Below, piece after piece: positions 23,065-31,115 of a DNA stretch of 34,074 nt. The notes under the pieces are model-generated. The model was not told the origin of the DNA. It saw nothing but the letters and a program-made list of their open reading frames with translations, and did not search any database. The translations under genes and the position numbers were made by a program. The stretch comes from Firmicutes bacterium UBA5389. Lineage in GTDB: Bacteria; Bacillota; DTU025. Each line of letters starts with the position of its first letter. Within the stretch, counting starts at the first letter, position 1. The stretch lies in contig DHON01000035.1 of NCBI GenBank assembly GCA_002409965.1, positions 1 through 34,074 on the forward strand, written 5' to 3'.

Positions 23065-24294
23065 ATGAACGTCTGTGTTGCAAGGCAACCCATCTTCGAT
23101 GCGGCCAGTAAAGTGTGGGCCTACGAACTACTGTTTCGAGACGGCATCGAGAACGTGTTTCGCTCAGATGACCCTGATATGGCATCGCTTTCGGTAATGG
23201 CCAGCGCGTTCTTTGACATCGGCATGGAAAACCTCACCGGCGGCAAACGCGGTTTCGTCAACTTCACAGGCCCGCTCATCGAACGGCAGGCGCCCGCGCT
23301 CGCGCCCCCCCAGTGCCTGGGCGTGGAGATTCCCAACGACATCACGCCCACTGAGACCCTGGTTCGAGCCTGTCGGGAGCTGAAACGGAAGGGGTACGTC
23401 CTGACGCTCGACAACTTCACTTTGGGGTCAGGCCAGGAAGCCCTGATCGAGCTGGCCGACATCATCAAGATCAACTTCCGCAACACCAACGTTGCGCTGC
23501 GTGCGCAGGTTCGCCGGCGGCCCAACTTGGGTCGCGCCAAGTTCCTGGCGTCCAGAGTGGAGTCTCTGAGCGAGTACGGCGAAGCCAGAGATGCAGGCTA
23601 CTCTTACTTCCAGGGATACTACTTCAGCGAACCCGTTCTCTCTAGGGGCAAAGCTACTGCCACCCACAGCGCCACCGCCCTTAGGCTTCTGAACGAGGTG
23701 CGGAAGCCCGACCCTGAGTTCGACACGATAGCGGAGATCGTCGCGCACGACCCCGCGCTCTCCTACCGAGTGCTCAGGCTGGTCAACTCTGCGGCATTCA
23801 AGCTTCGCACCGAGGTCACATCGCTGAAGCGCGCTCTGATCCTGATGGGGATGGACGAGATCAAGGAGTGGTTCCCAACGCTGATCATGACTACGCTCAC
23901 CCGCGACAAGCCAGACGAACTCGCCATCATGTCGGTGGCAAGGGCCAGATTCGCCGAGATCGCGGCCAAGGAATCGGCCCTGGCAGATAGGTCAAGCGAG
24001 TTGTTCCTCACGGGGCTGTTCTCAACAATCGACGCCCTGCTGGATCGGACGATGAAGGAAGCCATCGATAGAACGCCTCTCCCGCGGGACGCGCGGAAAG
24101 CGCTGCTAGGTCAAGAAGGTCCGTTCACACCGCTGTACAAACTGACGCTAGCGTACGAGCAAGGCCTGTGGGATCAGGTGCCGGCGCTTGCCAGAGAGGC
24201 AGGAGTGGAAGAGAGTGTGTTGCCAGACGCGTATGCCGCGGCTATATCTTGGGCTCGCGACTTCTGTGAACAGGGAGGCGCGTCCCGCAAGTAG
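23065..24294 (+). CDS. EAL-HDOD signalling protein, copy 2
   Basis: A 409-residue paralog of the preceding protein, collinear along its whole length. The EAL domain differs at key places: the DDF motif is DNF (LTLDNFTLGSGQEAL), and the first linker (NVFRSDDPDM) is a few residues longer. The HDOD domain keeps AEIVAHDPALSYRVLRLVNSAAF. It is almost certainly catalytically inactive toward c-di-GMP. The ATG at 23065 has AGGAGG seven bases upstream; a longer frame into the previous gene is spurious. The two genes are 40 bases apart and likely arose by tandem duplication. The stop lies 14 bases from the convergent ecfT gene. Confidence 0.9.
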   Translation: MNVCVARQPIFDAASKVWAYELLFRDGIENVFRSDDPDMASLSVMASAFFDIGMENLTGGKRGFVNFTGPLIERQAPALAPPQCLGVEIPNDITPTETLVRACRELKRKGYVLTLDNFTLGSGQEALIELADIIKINFRNTNVALRAQVRRRPNLGRAKFLASRVESLSEYGEARDAGYSYFQGYYFSEPVLSRGKATATHSATALRLLNEVRKPDPEFDTIAEIVAHDPALSYRVLRLVNSAAFKLRTEVTSLKRALILMGMDEIKEWFPTLIMTTLTRDKPDELAIMSVARARFAEIAAKESALADRSSELFLTGLFSTIDALLDRTMKEAIDRTPLPRDARKALLGQEGPFTPLYKLTLAYEQGLWDQVPALAREAGVEESVLPDAYAAAISWARDFCEQGGASRK

Positions 24295-24308
24295 CCGGCG
24301 GCGCCGAC

Positions 24309-25028
24309 TCATGCTGCGACCAGCGCTGCAATCGCCACTGCCGCACTGGACGCGATGGCCAGCGCATCTGCCCAGCCAAATGGGATGCGTCTACGGAAGG
24401 TTCTGGTCGGATACAGCCCGAAACAGCGGCCCTCCATAGACACGGCAAGCGATTCCACTCTGCCCAGAGCCGATACCACCACCGGAACGAAGGTATACCG
24501 GGCCATCAGAAACACGCCCCTGGGCGTAGGGCGATCCAGAGCGATGCCCCTGGCCGTCTGGGCCTGCAGCACAGTCGCAGCCTGATCGCGGAAGTACGGA
24601 ACGAACCGCATCGCCGCGAGGAAAGCAAATCCGTACCTGTAGGGCAGTCCCGCCTGCATCATCGCACATGCCAGGCGCTCGGGCTCCGCTCGGCTCACGA
24701 AGAGATGGCTCGCCAGCACCACGTTGAGGAAGCGCAGCGACATCACCGCGCCTGCTGCCGCCCGCTCGGCCAGCGCAGGGCCATGCACCAGCAGAACCTG
24801 ACTGGCGAATAGAACCGCTGCAAACATGAAGATCCCGCGAAGGCGCCGGCGAAACGAACCTTCGCGCGCGCGCGCGCCTGCCGCCACATGCGTCAGCAAG
24901 ATCGCGCAGCACAGTGCGATCGCCGCAAGAGGCGACTTCAGCTGGAAGGCCACAATGCACGTGGACACCAACACCGACAGACTCGCCAGGGGATTCAGCC
25001 CCGCCCGTGGTTCAGACTGAGCACACAT
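24309..25028 (-). CDS. ECF transporter transmembrane (T) subunit, YkoC-like
   Basis: A 239-residue membrane protein of the EcfT/CbiQ family that couples ATP hydrolysis to substrate release. Several hydrophobic helices are visible. The coupling-helix region is recognisable as AQTARGIALDRP (an A-R-G motif), and a second such site lies around MEGRCFGLYPTRT. The ATG at 25028 has GGGGGGAG seven bases upstream and overlaps the ATPase gene by 17 bases; a longer frame has no support. It is the last gene of the transporter operon. Its arrangement after a fused double ATPase matches B. subtilis ykoE-ykoD-ykoC. Confidence 0.88.
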   Translation of the reverse strand: MCAQSEPRAGLNPLASLSVLVSTCIVAFQLKSPLAAIALCCAILLTHVAAGARAREGSFRRRLRGIFMFAAVLFASQVLLVHGPALAERAAAGAVMSLRFLNVVLASHLFVSRAEPERLACAMMQAGLPYRYGFAFLAAMRFVPYFRDQAATVLQAQTARGIALDRPTPRGVFLMARYTFVPVVVSALGRVESLAVSMEGRCFGLYPTRTFRRRIPFGWADALAIASSAAVAIAALVAA

Positions 25029-26499
25029 AGTCCCGCTCCCCCCTGCCTGCAAGCTCCGCCATGACGTTGGACGCCGGACCATCCAACACAACCCGCCCTG
25101 CCTCCAAGAACACGACACGATGACAGCACCAGGCCATTATGTCCGGATCGTGCCCCACCAGCAGCACGCCCTTCCCTGCATCGGCCACTTCCCCCAGCAA
25201 GCCGGCGAGATCCTCCGCCCGCTCCAGGTCCTGCCCTGCGAAGGGTTCATCCAGCATCAGCAGGTCGGGATCGCTCACCATGGCGGCGGCCAGGTTCAGC
25301 CTGCGCTTCTCGCCGAAGCTCAGCGTCAGCGGGTGGCGATCGCACATATGGGCCAAGCCGAACCGGCGCAGAAGAGAAAGGGCCGCAGGGCGACACTCTT
25401 GGGAAGACCGACCCCGCGCGAGCGGTCCCACCACCACCTCACGCCAGACAGAATCGGTGAACAGCTGGTGGTTGGGGTTCTGAAACACCATACCGATTCG
25501 GGAAGCTCTAGACGATACAGGCAGCGCAGAGACGTCGTCGCCGCCCAGCATCACACGGCCCGCTTGCGTCTTGACTGTGCCCATGATGCTACGAAGAAGC
25601 GTAGTCTTGCCGGAGCCGTTATCCCCCATTACGCCCACGATCTCGCCGCGCCCAACGTCCAGATCCACCCCGGCGAGGGCCGGACGCCCGCCGCGTCCGC
25701 CGTATGAATGTTTCAACCCGCGCACGGACAGGAGGGGTTCGCCGCCGCCCAAGAGCGGGCCGTTCGCTGCCGGAGAGCGCATGCGCCCCGGCCTGTCGCA
25801 CTTGGTAGGACCATCGTAGACCACGCGTCCCTGCTCCAGACGGACCATTCGCCGAGCAGCGCCGGCAAACCGCCATGGCTTGTGCTCCAGAATCACGATG
25901 GAAAGCCCCGAGTCGCGCTGGATCGCGCGCAGGGAGTCCGCTACCGACCTTGTGGCGCGCGGGTCGAGGTGCGCCGCCGGCTCGTCCAAGACGAGCAACT
26001 GTGGCTGCATGGCCAAGACCGATGCTATGGCGACTCGCTGCTTTTCGCCCCCCGACAGCTCGGCCAGCGCGCGCCCTGCGAGGTGCGCCGCCCCGGCCAG
26101 TTCCAGCGCGCCGGACACGCGGCGCTCGATCTCGGCCTCCGAACACATCAGGTTCTCAGGCCCGAATGCCGCCTCGTCCTCCACGCGCATAGTGCAGAAT
26201 TGCCCCTCTGCGTCCTGCTGAACCAGCCCAACTCGCCTGGCCATGTCGTACACGCCCTGCGCGGCCGGTTCGACTCCGCACACCCGTATGCCTCCCGACA
26301 GGCGCGCATACACGGCATTGGGTATAAACCCAGTCAGGCAGAGGGCCAGTGTGGACTTTCCCGAGCCGCTGGGCCCTGTAATCAGCACCGACTCTCCGGC
26401 GCCGATCCGCAATTCTACCTGCGCCAGCGCAGCTGACGCGCCCCCGAGATACTCCGCGCTGAACCCCGAAAGATCTACTCTGGCATCCACATCATTCAT
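25012..26499 (-). CDS. ECF transporter ATPase with two fused ABC domains, YkoD-like
   Basis: A 495-residue cytoplasmic protein containing both ATPases of an ECF transporter. Domain 1 has Walker A GPSGSGKS (42-49), signature LSGGE (148-152) and Walker B LLVLDE (168-173). Domain 2 has Walker A GDNGSGKT (292-299), an altered signature LSFGE (393-397) and Walker B LLMLDE (413-418). A Gly/Pro-rich linker (about 230-255) joins them. The fused form is typical of the YkoD group. The ATG lies nine bases after the S-component stop and the end overlaps the T gene. LSFGE in place of LSGGE may mark an asymmetric ATP site, which is common in ECF transporters. Confidence 0.94.
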   Translation of the reverse strand: MNDVDARVDLSGFSAEYLGGASAALAQVELRIGAGESVLITGPSGSGKSTLALCLTGFIPNAVYARLSGGIRVCGVEPAAQGVYDMARRVGLVQQDAEGQFCTMRVEDEAAFGPENLMCSEAEIERRVSGALELAGAAHLAGRALAELSGGEKQRVAIASVLAMQPQLLVLDEPAAHLDPRATRSVADSLRAIQRDSGLSIVILEHKPWRFAGAARRMVRLEQGRVVYDGPTKCDRPGRMRSPAANGPLLGGGEPLLSVRGLKHSYGGRGGRPALAGVDLDVGRGEIVGVMGDNGSGKTTLLRSIMGTVKTQAGRVMLGGDDVSALPVSSRASRIGMVFQNPNHQLFTDSVWREVVVGPLARGRSSQECRPAALSLLRRFGLAHMCDRHPLTLSFGEKRRLNLAAAMVSDPDLLMLDEPFAGQDLERAEDLAGLLGEVADAGKGVLLVGHDPDIMAWCCHRVVFLEAGRVVLDGPASNVMAELAGRGERDYVCSV

Positions 26500-26508
26500 G
26501 CATCGTCC

Positions 26509-27576
26509 CTACTCCACGCGAATCCTGGAGACCATCCTAACCCAGAACGCGCCTTCGAAGCCCGGAGCCACAACCCGCAGAGTTTCCTGGTCCTGGCAGA
26601 GAATCACGTCCCTGTGCTCCATGACATCTTGCAGGCCGAAGATGCCCTCATATCCATCGGACGCTATGATCCGCACCGAAGACGCCGATGGGTCGACCCC
26701 GGCGCGCTCCAGGATCGCCGCCAGCGGCACCCCGGAGTAGTCGGCTTCAGGCACATGCGTAACCTGACCGACCAGCTCCGCCCTGACGGTGACGACCTCA
26801 TCCCGAAACCGGTTCGGCGCATATTCGTATGCCTGCGCAACCCTGCCTTCGATTCTGCACATCGGACCGGAAGGGGGCAGTTCGAACACCTGAGTGTAGT
26901 AGTATACCGCCCCGCCCACCAGCGCCGCCGCCATGACGCAAGTCACCGCCAGGCGTGCAACGCGCCGCCCGGGACGAGCCGGATGCCCTGGCCCGGATCC
27001 TGGCGCATGCACTGGCCGCAGCAGGCCGGCGGCATCCACCACGTCCAGCACGCCCGCAGTGAAGTATCCGCCGAACACCGCCCCCGACACCGCCGCGAAC
27101 AACGCCATCAGGCCCATGTATCCCCACGAGACTCCGGAGAAATACAACACCTGGAACACGACTACGTTCGATGCTGACGCGATGGCCCCGGCAAGGCACA
27201 TGGCGGCCACCGGCGGCCGGGTGAACGTCAATAACAGCAGGTCGACAAGCACGCCTTCCACGGCCGACACAAATACCACCGGCAAGCCGTGAGTGCTGCC
27301 TGCAAACAGCTCGACCAGCCCTTTGAGCACTCCGGCCAGGGCGCCGGCGCCAGTGCGCCCCACAATGGCCCGCGCGAGCACGAACCAGAATACGTGCAGA
27401 CCCGCCATGAACTGGCCGGCGCCGAACGGCACGCCGAAGGCCGAGTTCAGCAAGTTGCCGAGATATCCGACATACGTGCTGAGCACGCCGCCGGCAGCGC
27501 TCACCGCCGCGATCAGGACCAGGTCGCGTGTGCTGAAGTAGTAACCCCGCCGGCGTTTGGAGAATCGTTTTTCCAT
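26509..27576 (-). CDS. YkoE-like ECF S component fused to an SOX/Moco-like domain
   Basis: A 355-residue protein. Residues about 15-185 form the membrane S component and resemble YkoE: GNLLNSAFG, GAGALAGVLKGLVELFAGSTHG and FVSAVEGVLVDLLLL. An additional helix (about 206-227) leads to a domain outside the membrane (236-355). This tail has DYSGVPLAAILERAGV and VRIIASDGYEGIFGLQDV, resembling the oxidoreductase molybdopterin-binding (SOX) fold, and matches domains in the three upstream proteins. YkoE itself has no such tail. The Cys that ligates Mo in true sulfite oxidases is not apparent at the expected place (VVTVRAELVG). The gene starts one base after the preceding stop, implying coupling. The ligand is unknown; the YkoE likeness suggests an HMP/thiamine-like substrate. 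Confidence 0.75.
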   Translation of the reverse strand: MEKRFSKRRRGYYFSTRDLVLIAAVSAAGGVLSTYVGYLGNLLNSAFGVPFGAGQFMAGLHVFWFVLARAIVGRTGAGALAGVLKGLVELFAGSTHGLPVVFVSAVEGVLVDLLLLTFTRPPVAAMCLAGAIASASNVVVFQVLYFSGVSWGYMGLMALFAAVSGAVFGGYFTAGVLDVVDAAGLLRPVHAPGSGPGHPARPGRRVARLAVTCVMAAALVGGAVYYYTQVFELPPSGPMCRIEGRVAQAYEYAPNRFRDEVVTVRAELVGQVTHVPEADYSGVPLAAILERAGVDPSASSVRIIASDGYEGIFGLQDVMEHRDVILCQDQETLRVVAPGFEGAFWVRMVSRIRVE

Positions 27577-27577
27577 G

Positions 27578-28573
27578 CTACTTACCGACTATCTGGATCA
27601 GGGCAACTCCCTTGACCGAATGCTGCTTGCTTGGCAGGTCGCCGACGAGGCGAAACGGCGCCTCGCCTTCAGCCAGGTAATCGCCGTTCTTGGAGTAAGC
27701 CATGATAATGCTGTCGTTTCGCGCAACTAGTTTCGAATCGAGCTCGGCTGCAAAGCCGTCCTTCGAGACAATTCTAACTGTGTAGCCCTTCTGCGCTAGG
27801 TCATCATTGAACTCGTGGTTCCCCTCCGGCGCATCGCCGCCGTCGAACATCGATAGAAGCACCCAGAGCGGGGTCCCCTGGTATTGAGATGTGCTGCCGT
27901 TCTTCTCCTCGGCAATCCAGAATGCCACAGGATAGGGCGTCCTAGAGCACATGAACATGCTCCGGAACGTGTCCCGATCCAGCAGGACCTGCTCCACCCC
28001 ATCCAGCTGCAGCTGCCAGCCGTCCACATCCGGGACTACCTCTATCTTGGCGACCGACTTCGCCCATAGATGCCCCTTCGTGATCGCGTACCCATCGCGG
28101 CTCGTAAACACAATGCGAGGCATCTTCTCCGAGCCGTCGCGGTCGGACGCGTATGCCAGGAACATCTCTGGCCCGCCTACCCGGAGAACCCCGCCCTTGC
28201 CGTCGAAGGTCAGGACGTTGCCCATCACCTGCGCATAGCTGTACAGCTCGGAGAAATCATCGCGCGCAGTGACCCGAACGGCTTGGTCAGGATGGATGCC
28301 TCCGACCTTCGCGAGAAGGTCGATCACAGCCACCGCTCTATACGAGAACGGGCCTTCTACACGACCCACACTGCTTCGGAACATCGCTCCGCTCACCGTT
28401 GCCGACTCCATCGCAGCCGCGTTGGCGGCTGTGAACACGACCGATCTGTCGCCCGACACAATCTCCAACTGCCAATCATTAGCACCTGTATCGGCAACCG
28501 CAGTAGAGGTTGCCGCACAGAGCAGACAGGCAAGCGCGAAAACGGCCAGTAGGACTCGAAACCGGTTTCTCAT
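27578..28573 (-). CDS. Secreted protein with two SOX/Moco-like domains, paralog A
   Basis: A 331-residue exported protein with a signal peptide (about 1-27). Residues 33-181 and 184-331 are two copies of the domain found at the end of the S component. Domain 1 contains YRAVAVIDLLAKVGGIHPDQAVRVTARDD; domain 2 contains YQGTPLWVLLSMFDGG and VRIVSKDGFAAEL. A single Cys outside the signal peptide (C209, in MCSRTPYPV) lies before the YxGxPL element of domain 2, where Mo-binding enzymes carry their Cys. It is conserved in paralog B. Whether a cofactor binds is unknown; a surface ligand-capture role is inferred from the operon. GGAGGA precedes the ATG at nine bases. The fold was assigned by eye. Confidence 0.65.
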   Translation of the reverse strand: MRNRFRVLLAVFALACLLCAATSTAVADTGANDWQLEIVSGDRSVVFTAANAAAMESATVSGAMFRSSVGRVEGPFSYRAVAVIDLLAKVGGIHPDQAVRVTARDDFSELYSYAQVMGNVLTFDGKGGVLRVGGPEMFLAYASDRDGSEKMPRIVFTSRDGYAITKGHLWAKSVAKIEVVPDVDGWQLQLDGVEQVLLDRDTFRSMFMCSRTPYPVAFWIAEEKNGSTSQYQGTPLWVLLSMFDGGDAPEGNHEFNDDLAQKGYTVRIVSKDGFAAELDSKLVARNDSIIMAYSKNGDYLAEGEAPFRLVGDLPSKQHSVKGVALIQIVGK

Positions 28574-28605
28574 GTTTCAGACTCCTCCCTGCTCCACTCG
28601 GAGCC

Positions 28606-29595
28606 TCAGAATCCGACTATTTCCACTGCCGCAATCTGCTTGACCGAGTGCTTCTTCGAAGGAAGACCGCTTCCTACCATACGCAGCGGAGCACTGCCCT
28701 CCGCAAGATACTCGCCGTTTCTCAAGTAGGCTACAATGATGTCATCGTTCCGCGCGACCAACTTCGAGTCGAACTCGGCTGCAAAACCATCTTTGGACAC
28801 CACTCTGACGGTGTAGCCCTTCTGCGCCAGGTCGTCGTTGAACACATAGTGCCCGTCCGGCGCATCGCCGCCGTCTATAATGGAAAGGATGACCCAAAGA
28901 GGCGTGCCCTCGTAAGTCGATTGACTTCCGTCCTTCTCAGTGGTGGACCAGGCGACCCCGGGGTGAGGCGTGCTCGGACAGGTGACGATGCTCTCGAACG
29001 TGGCTCTGTCCAGCCACACGTTCTCCATCCCCGACAAGCCGATCTGCCAGTCTTCCACGCCCGGGATAACCTCTATCTTGGCGACCGCCTTAGCCCATAG
29101 ATGGCCATCGGTGATGGCATCCACGGCACTTTGAGCAAAGATGATGCGGGGCAGCTTGTCGGCTGGGTCGCGCTCAGAACCGAATGCGAGCACCATCGAC
29201 GGCCCTCCCACGCGCAGCACGTTCCCCTTGGCATCATAGGTAAACACACTCCCCTGAACCTGGGCGTAGCTGTAGACCATCTGATAGCCGTCGCGCGCGG
29301 TCACGCGAATGGCCTGCTCCGGTTGGATGCCGCCCACCTGCGCCAAAGCGGCGGTTATGGGTATGCCGGTGTAGACTGACGGCCCCTCGATGCGTCCGGT
29401 GCTTCTCAGGAACGCGGCTTTCACAGACTGAGCTTCCATCGCGGCGGCGTCAGCCTCGGTCAGCACTGCGGACTTGTCGCCAGATACTATCTCGACCTTC
29501 CATCCGTCCACTGCGGCAAGCCGCCCCAAGCTCAGTGCGAAGCATGCAAGCGCCACCATCGCCAGCACTATCAGAACACGGTTTCTCTTCAACAT
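28606..29595 (-). CDS. Secreted protein with two SOX/Moco-like domains, paralog B
   Basis: A 329-residue exported protein collinear with its neighbour A. The signal peptide covers about 1-28. Domain 1 (31-178) contains YTGIPITAALAQVGGIQPEQ and RVTARDGYQMVYSYAQV; domain 2 (182-329) contains YEGTPLWVILSIIDGG and FNDDLAQKGYTVRVVSKDG. The lone mature Cys (C206, in VTCPSTPHPG) aligns with C209 of A. Long identical stretches in domain 2 of the two genes point to a fairly recent duplication or ongoing conversion. GGGAGG lies seven bases before the ATG. Same function as A is likely; the ligand is unknown. Confidence 0.65.
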   Translation of the reverse strand: MLKRNRVLIVLAMVALACFALSLGRLAAVDGWKVEIVSGDKSAVLTEADAAAMEAQSVKAAFLRSTGRIEGPSVYTGIPITAALAQVGGIQPEQAIRVTARDGYQMVYSYAQVQGSVFTYDAKGNVLRVGGPSMVLAFGSERDPADKLPRIIFAQSAVDAITDGHLWAKAVAKIEVIPGVEDWQIGLSGMENVWLDRATFESIVTCPSTPHPGVAWSTTEKDGSQSTYEGTPLWVILSIIDGGDAPDGHYVFNDDLAQKGYTVRVVSKDGFAAEFDSKLVARNDDIIVAYLRNGEYLAEGSAPLRMVGSGLPSKKHSVKQIAAVEIVGF

Positions 29596-29636
29596 GCTAC
29601 TACCTCCCGATTACATTACTGCGCGTAAAGTCGTCC

Positions 29637-30950
29637 CTACCTGACTTCGATTCTACTGATGTAGCGCGCCCACCGCGCGCCGGCCGACTCATATACGTTC
29701 CAACCCTGGCCTGGAACGGATGTAGCGGCACAGTCCGTGTTGTGGTAGACGCCATCGGCGGGCGCGAACACAACGCGCGGACCCTCTCCCCACGCTGGAT
29801 GAGTCGCGCCGTCCTTCTCATAGGCCAGAAGCATCTCGCCCTGGATGGCCAACCACTTGGCGGAAGGATACACGTTTTCGTACGCGAATTCCTGCGCATA
29901 ACCATCGCTCGACGTCACTACAAGGACCTGCCGGGGCCGCATCCCGCCAACCAAGTCGACGAGCGCCGCAACGCGAACTCCGGCGTACACGCCCTGTCCG
30001 CCCAGATTGCCGAACCGGTTCTCGAAAGCCGTCCGGACCTCGAAGCGAGGCATGGCCGCGATTTCACCCAAAGTCATCTCTAGCTGTCCCTTGAGGCCCA
30101 CAACACAAAGACGCGGTTCTTCGATCTCAGCCTCTACAGGCACCGCCTCCGCCTGAACCCGGTCGCCGTCCGCGCGCACCATCACGAAATGGTGGAATCC
30201 GCCCTCGCCAGGCCTGGCATACAGCAGAGCGCCCCCGCCGCCGCTGGTAACGTACAGCACTCCATCCATCACCTGCTGAGCGAAGACGTGCACATGGCCG
30301 CTGAACACAGCCAATACCTGCGAAGCGCTGAACATGCGGTGAAGCTCGGCCGCTTGATTGGGATCGAGGAAACAGTGATCCCGGCCGGGCCTGGGATCGT
30401 AGAGGGGGATATGCATGAAGACGAACTTGGGCCCAGGCATCGCCAGTTCGCGCCGGAGCCAGTCGATCTGGGCTGCGTCAAGACTGCCCGACGAGCTGTC
30501 GAGGCCTATGAACCTGTAGCCCTTCTGCACAAACGAGTAGTATGCGTCCTTCCGGATCAGTCTGGCGTAGTTCGCCCTGCCGTTGTCCTTCACATCATGG
30601 TTGCCCAGCACCGTATGCAAGGGCATCCTCAGTTTTCGGGCTCGGGCGGCGAAGTCATCGTACTGCTGGCTTGTCCCGGATGCTACCATGTCGCCACAGT
30701 GCAGGAGAAACTGCGGACGCGCGGCGTTGATCGCGTCTATCGCCTTATCCCACACTTCGTTCCGCCCCTGGTTGTCGCCGACCACCGCAAACGACAACCC
30801 CGAGCGGCCGAAAATCGCCCGGACCCCGGCGCCGGGCAGGGCGGCCGTGACGGCGCACACCAAAACAGACGCCGCAAGCGCCAGAGCGTAGCGATGCAAG
30901 CTACGTTGCATCTTGGCTCTCGCAGCCCGTGGCGTACAGATATCAGCCAA
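29637..30950 (-). CDS. Secreted metallophosphoesterase with a C-terminal SOX-like domain
   Basis: A 437-residue protein from a TTG at 30950 with AAAGGAGG seven bases upstream; the longer frame to 31082 lacks one, and an ATG at 30911 is an alternative. A hydrophobic stretch (21-39) should be the signal sequence or anchor. Residues 52-265 are a calcineurin-like phosphoesterase with the full dinuclear metal set: GDNQ (D59), GDM (D87), GNHD (N117, H118), H180 and GHVH (H219, H221). The C-terminal part (280-437) has VYAGVRVAALVDLVGG and SSDGYAQEF, and ends ARYISRIEVR like the S-component tail. It probably removes phosphate from a ligand outside the cell before uptake; this is an inference from the operon. 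Confidence 0.8.
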   Translation of the reverse strand: MADICTPRAARAKMQRSLHRYALALAASVLVCAVTAALPGAGVRAIFGRSGLSFAVVGDNQGRNEVWDKAIDAINAARPQFLLHCGDMVASGTSQQYDDFAARARKLRMPLHTVLGNHDVKDNGRANYARLIRKDAYYSFVQKGYRFIGLDSSSGSLDAAQIDWLRRELAMPGPKFVFMHIPLYDPRPGRDHCFLDPNQAAELHRMFSASQVLAVFSGHVHVFAQQVMDGVLYVTSGGGGALLYARPGEGGFHHFVMVRADGDRVQAEAVPVEAEIEEPRLCVVGLKGQLEMTLGEIAAMPRFEVRTAFENRFGNLGGQGVYAGVRVAALVDLVGGMRPRQVLVVTSSDGYAQEFAYENVYPSAKWLAIQGEMLLAYEKDGATHPAWGEGPRVVFAPADGVYHNTDCAATSVPGQGWNVYESAGARWARYISRIEVR

Positions 30951-31115
30951 TATGCTGCCTCCTTTCCGCAATGGGAGGCGCGCCTGTTTCCCGGCGCACC
31001 CTGTCGGTCCACCTCCCATTGCCCGAAGTAGCGGCGCCGCTCGGGCATTAGGCGAGGGGACTCGGAGGAATATAGTTGACAACCTATTGGATCTTCGACA
31101 CGGAATCGCGAATCC

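Noticed and set aside
24295..24320. Remnant of a third EAL-HDOD copy after the second gene
   Set aside because: The sequence CCGGCGGCGCCGACTCATG recalls the leader before copy 1, but no further coding similarity follows and ecfT occupies the other strand.
30951..31115. Possible thiamine (TPP) riboswitch before the YkoE-like operon
   Set aside because: The conserved thi-box pieces (CTGAGA and the GCGnAGGGA-type end) were not found on the minus strand.
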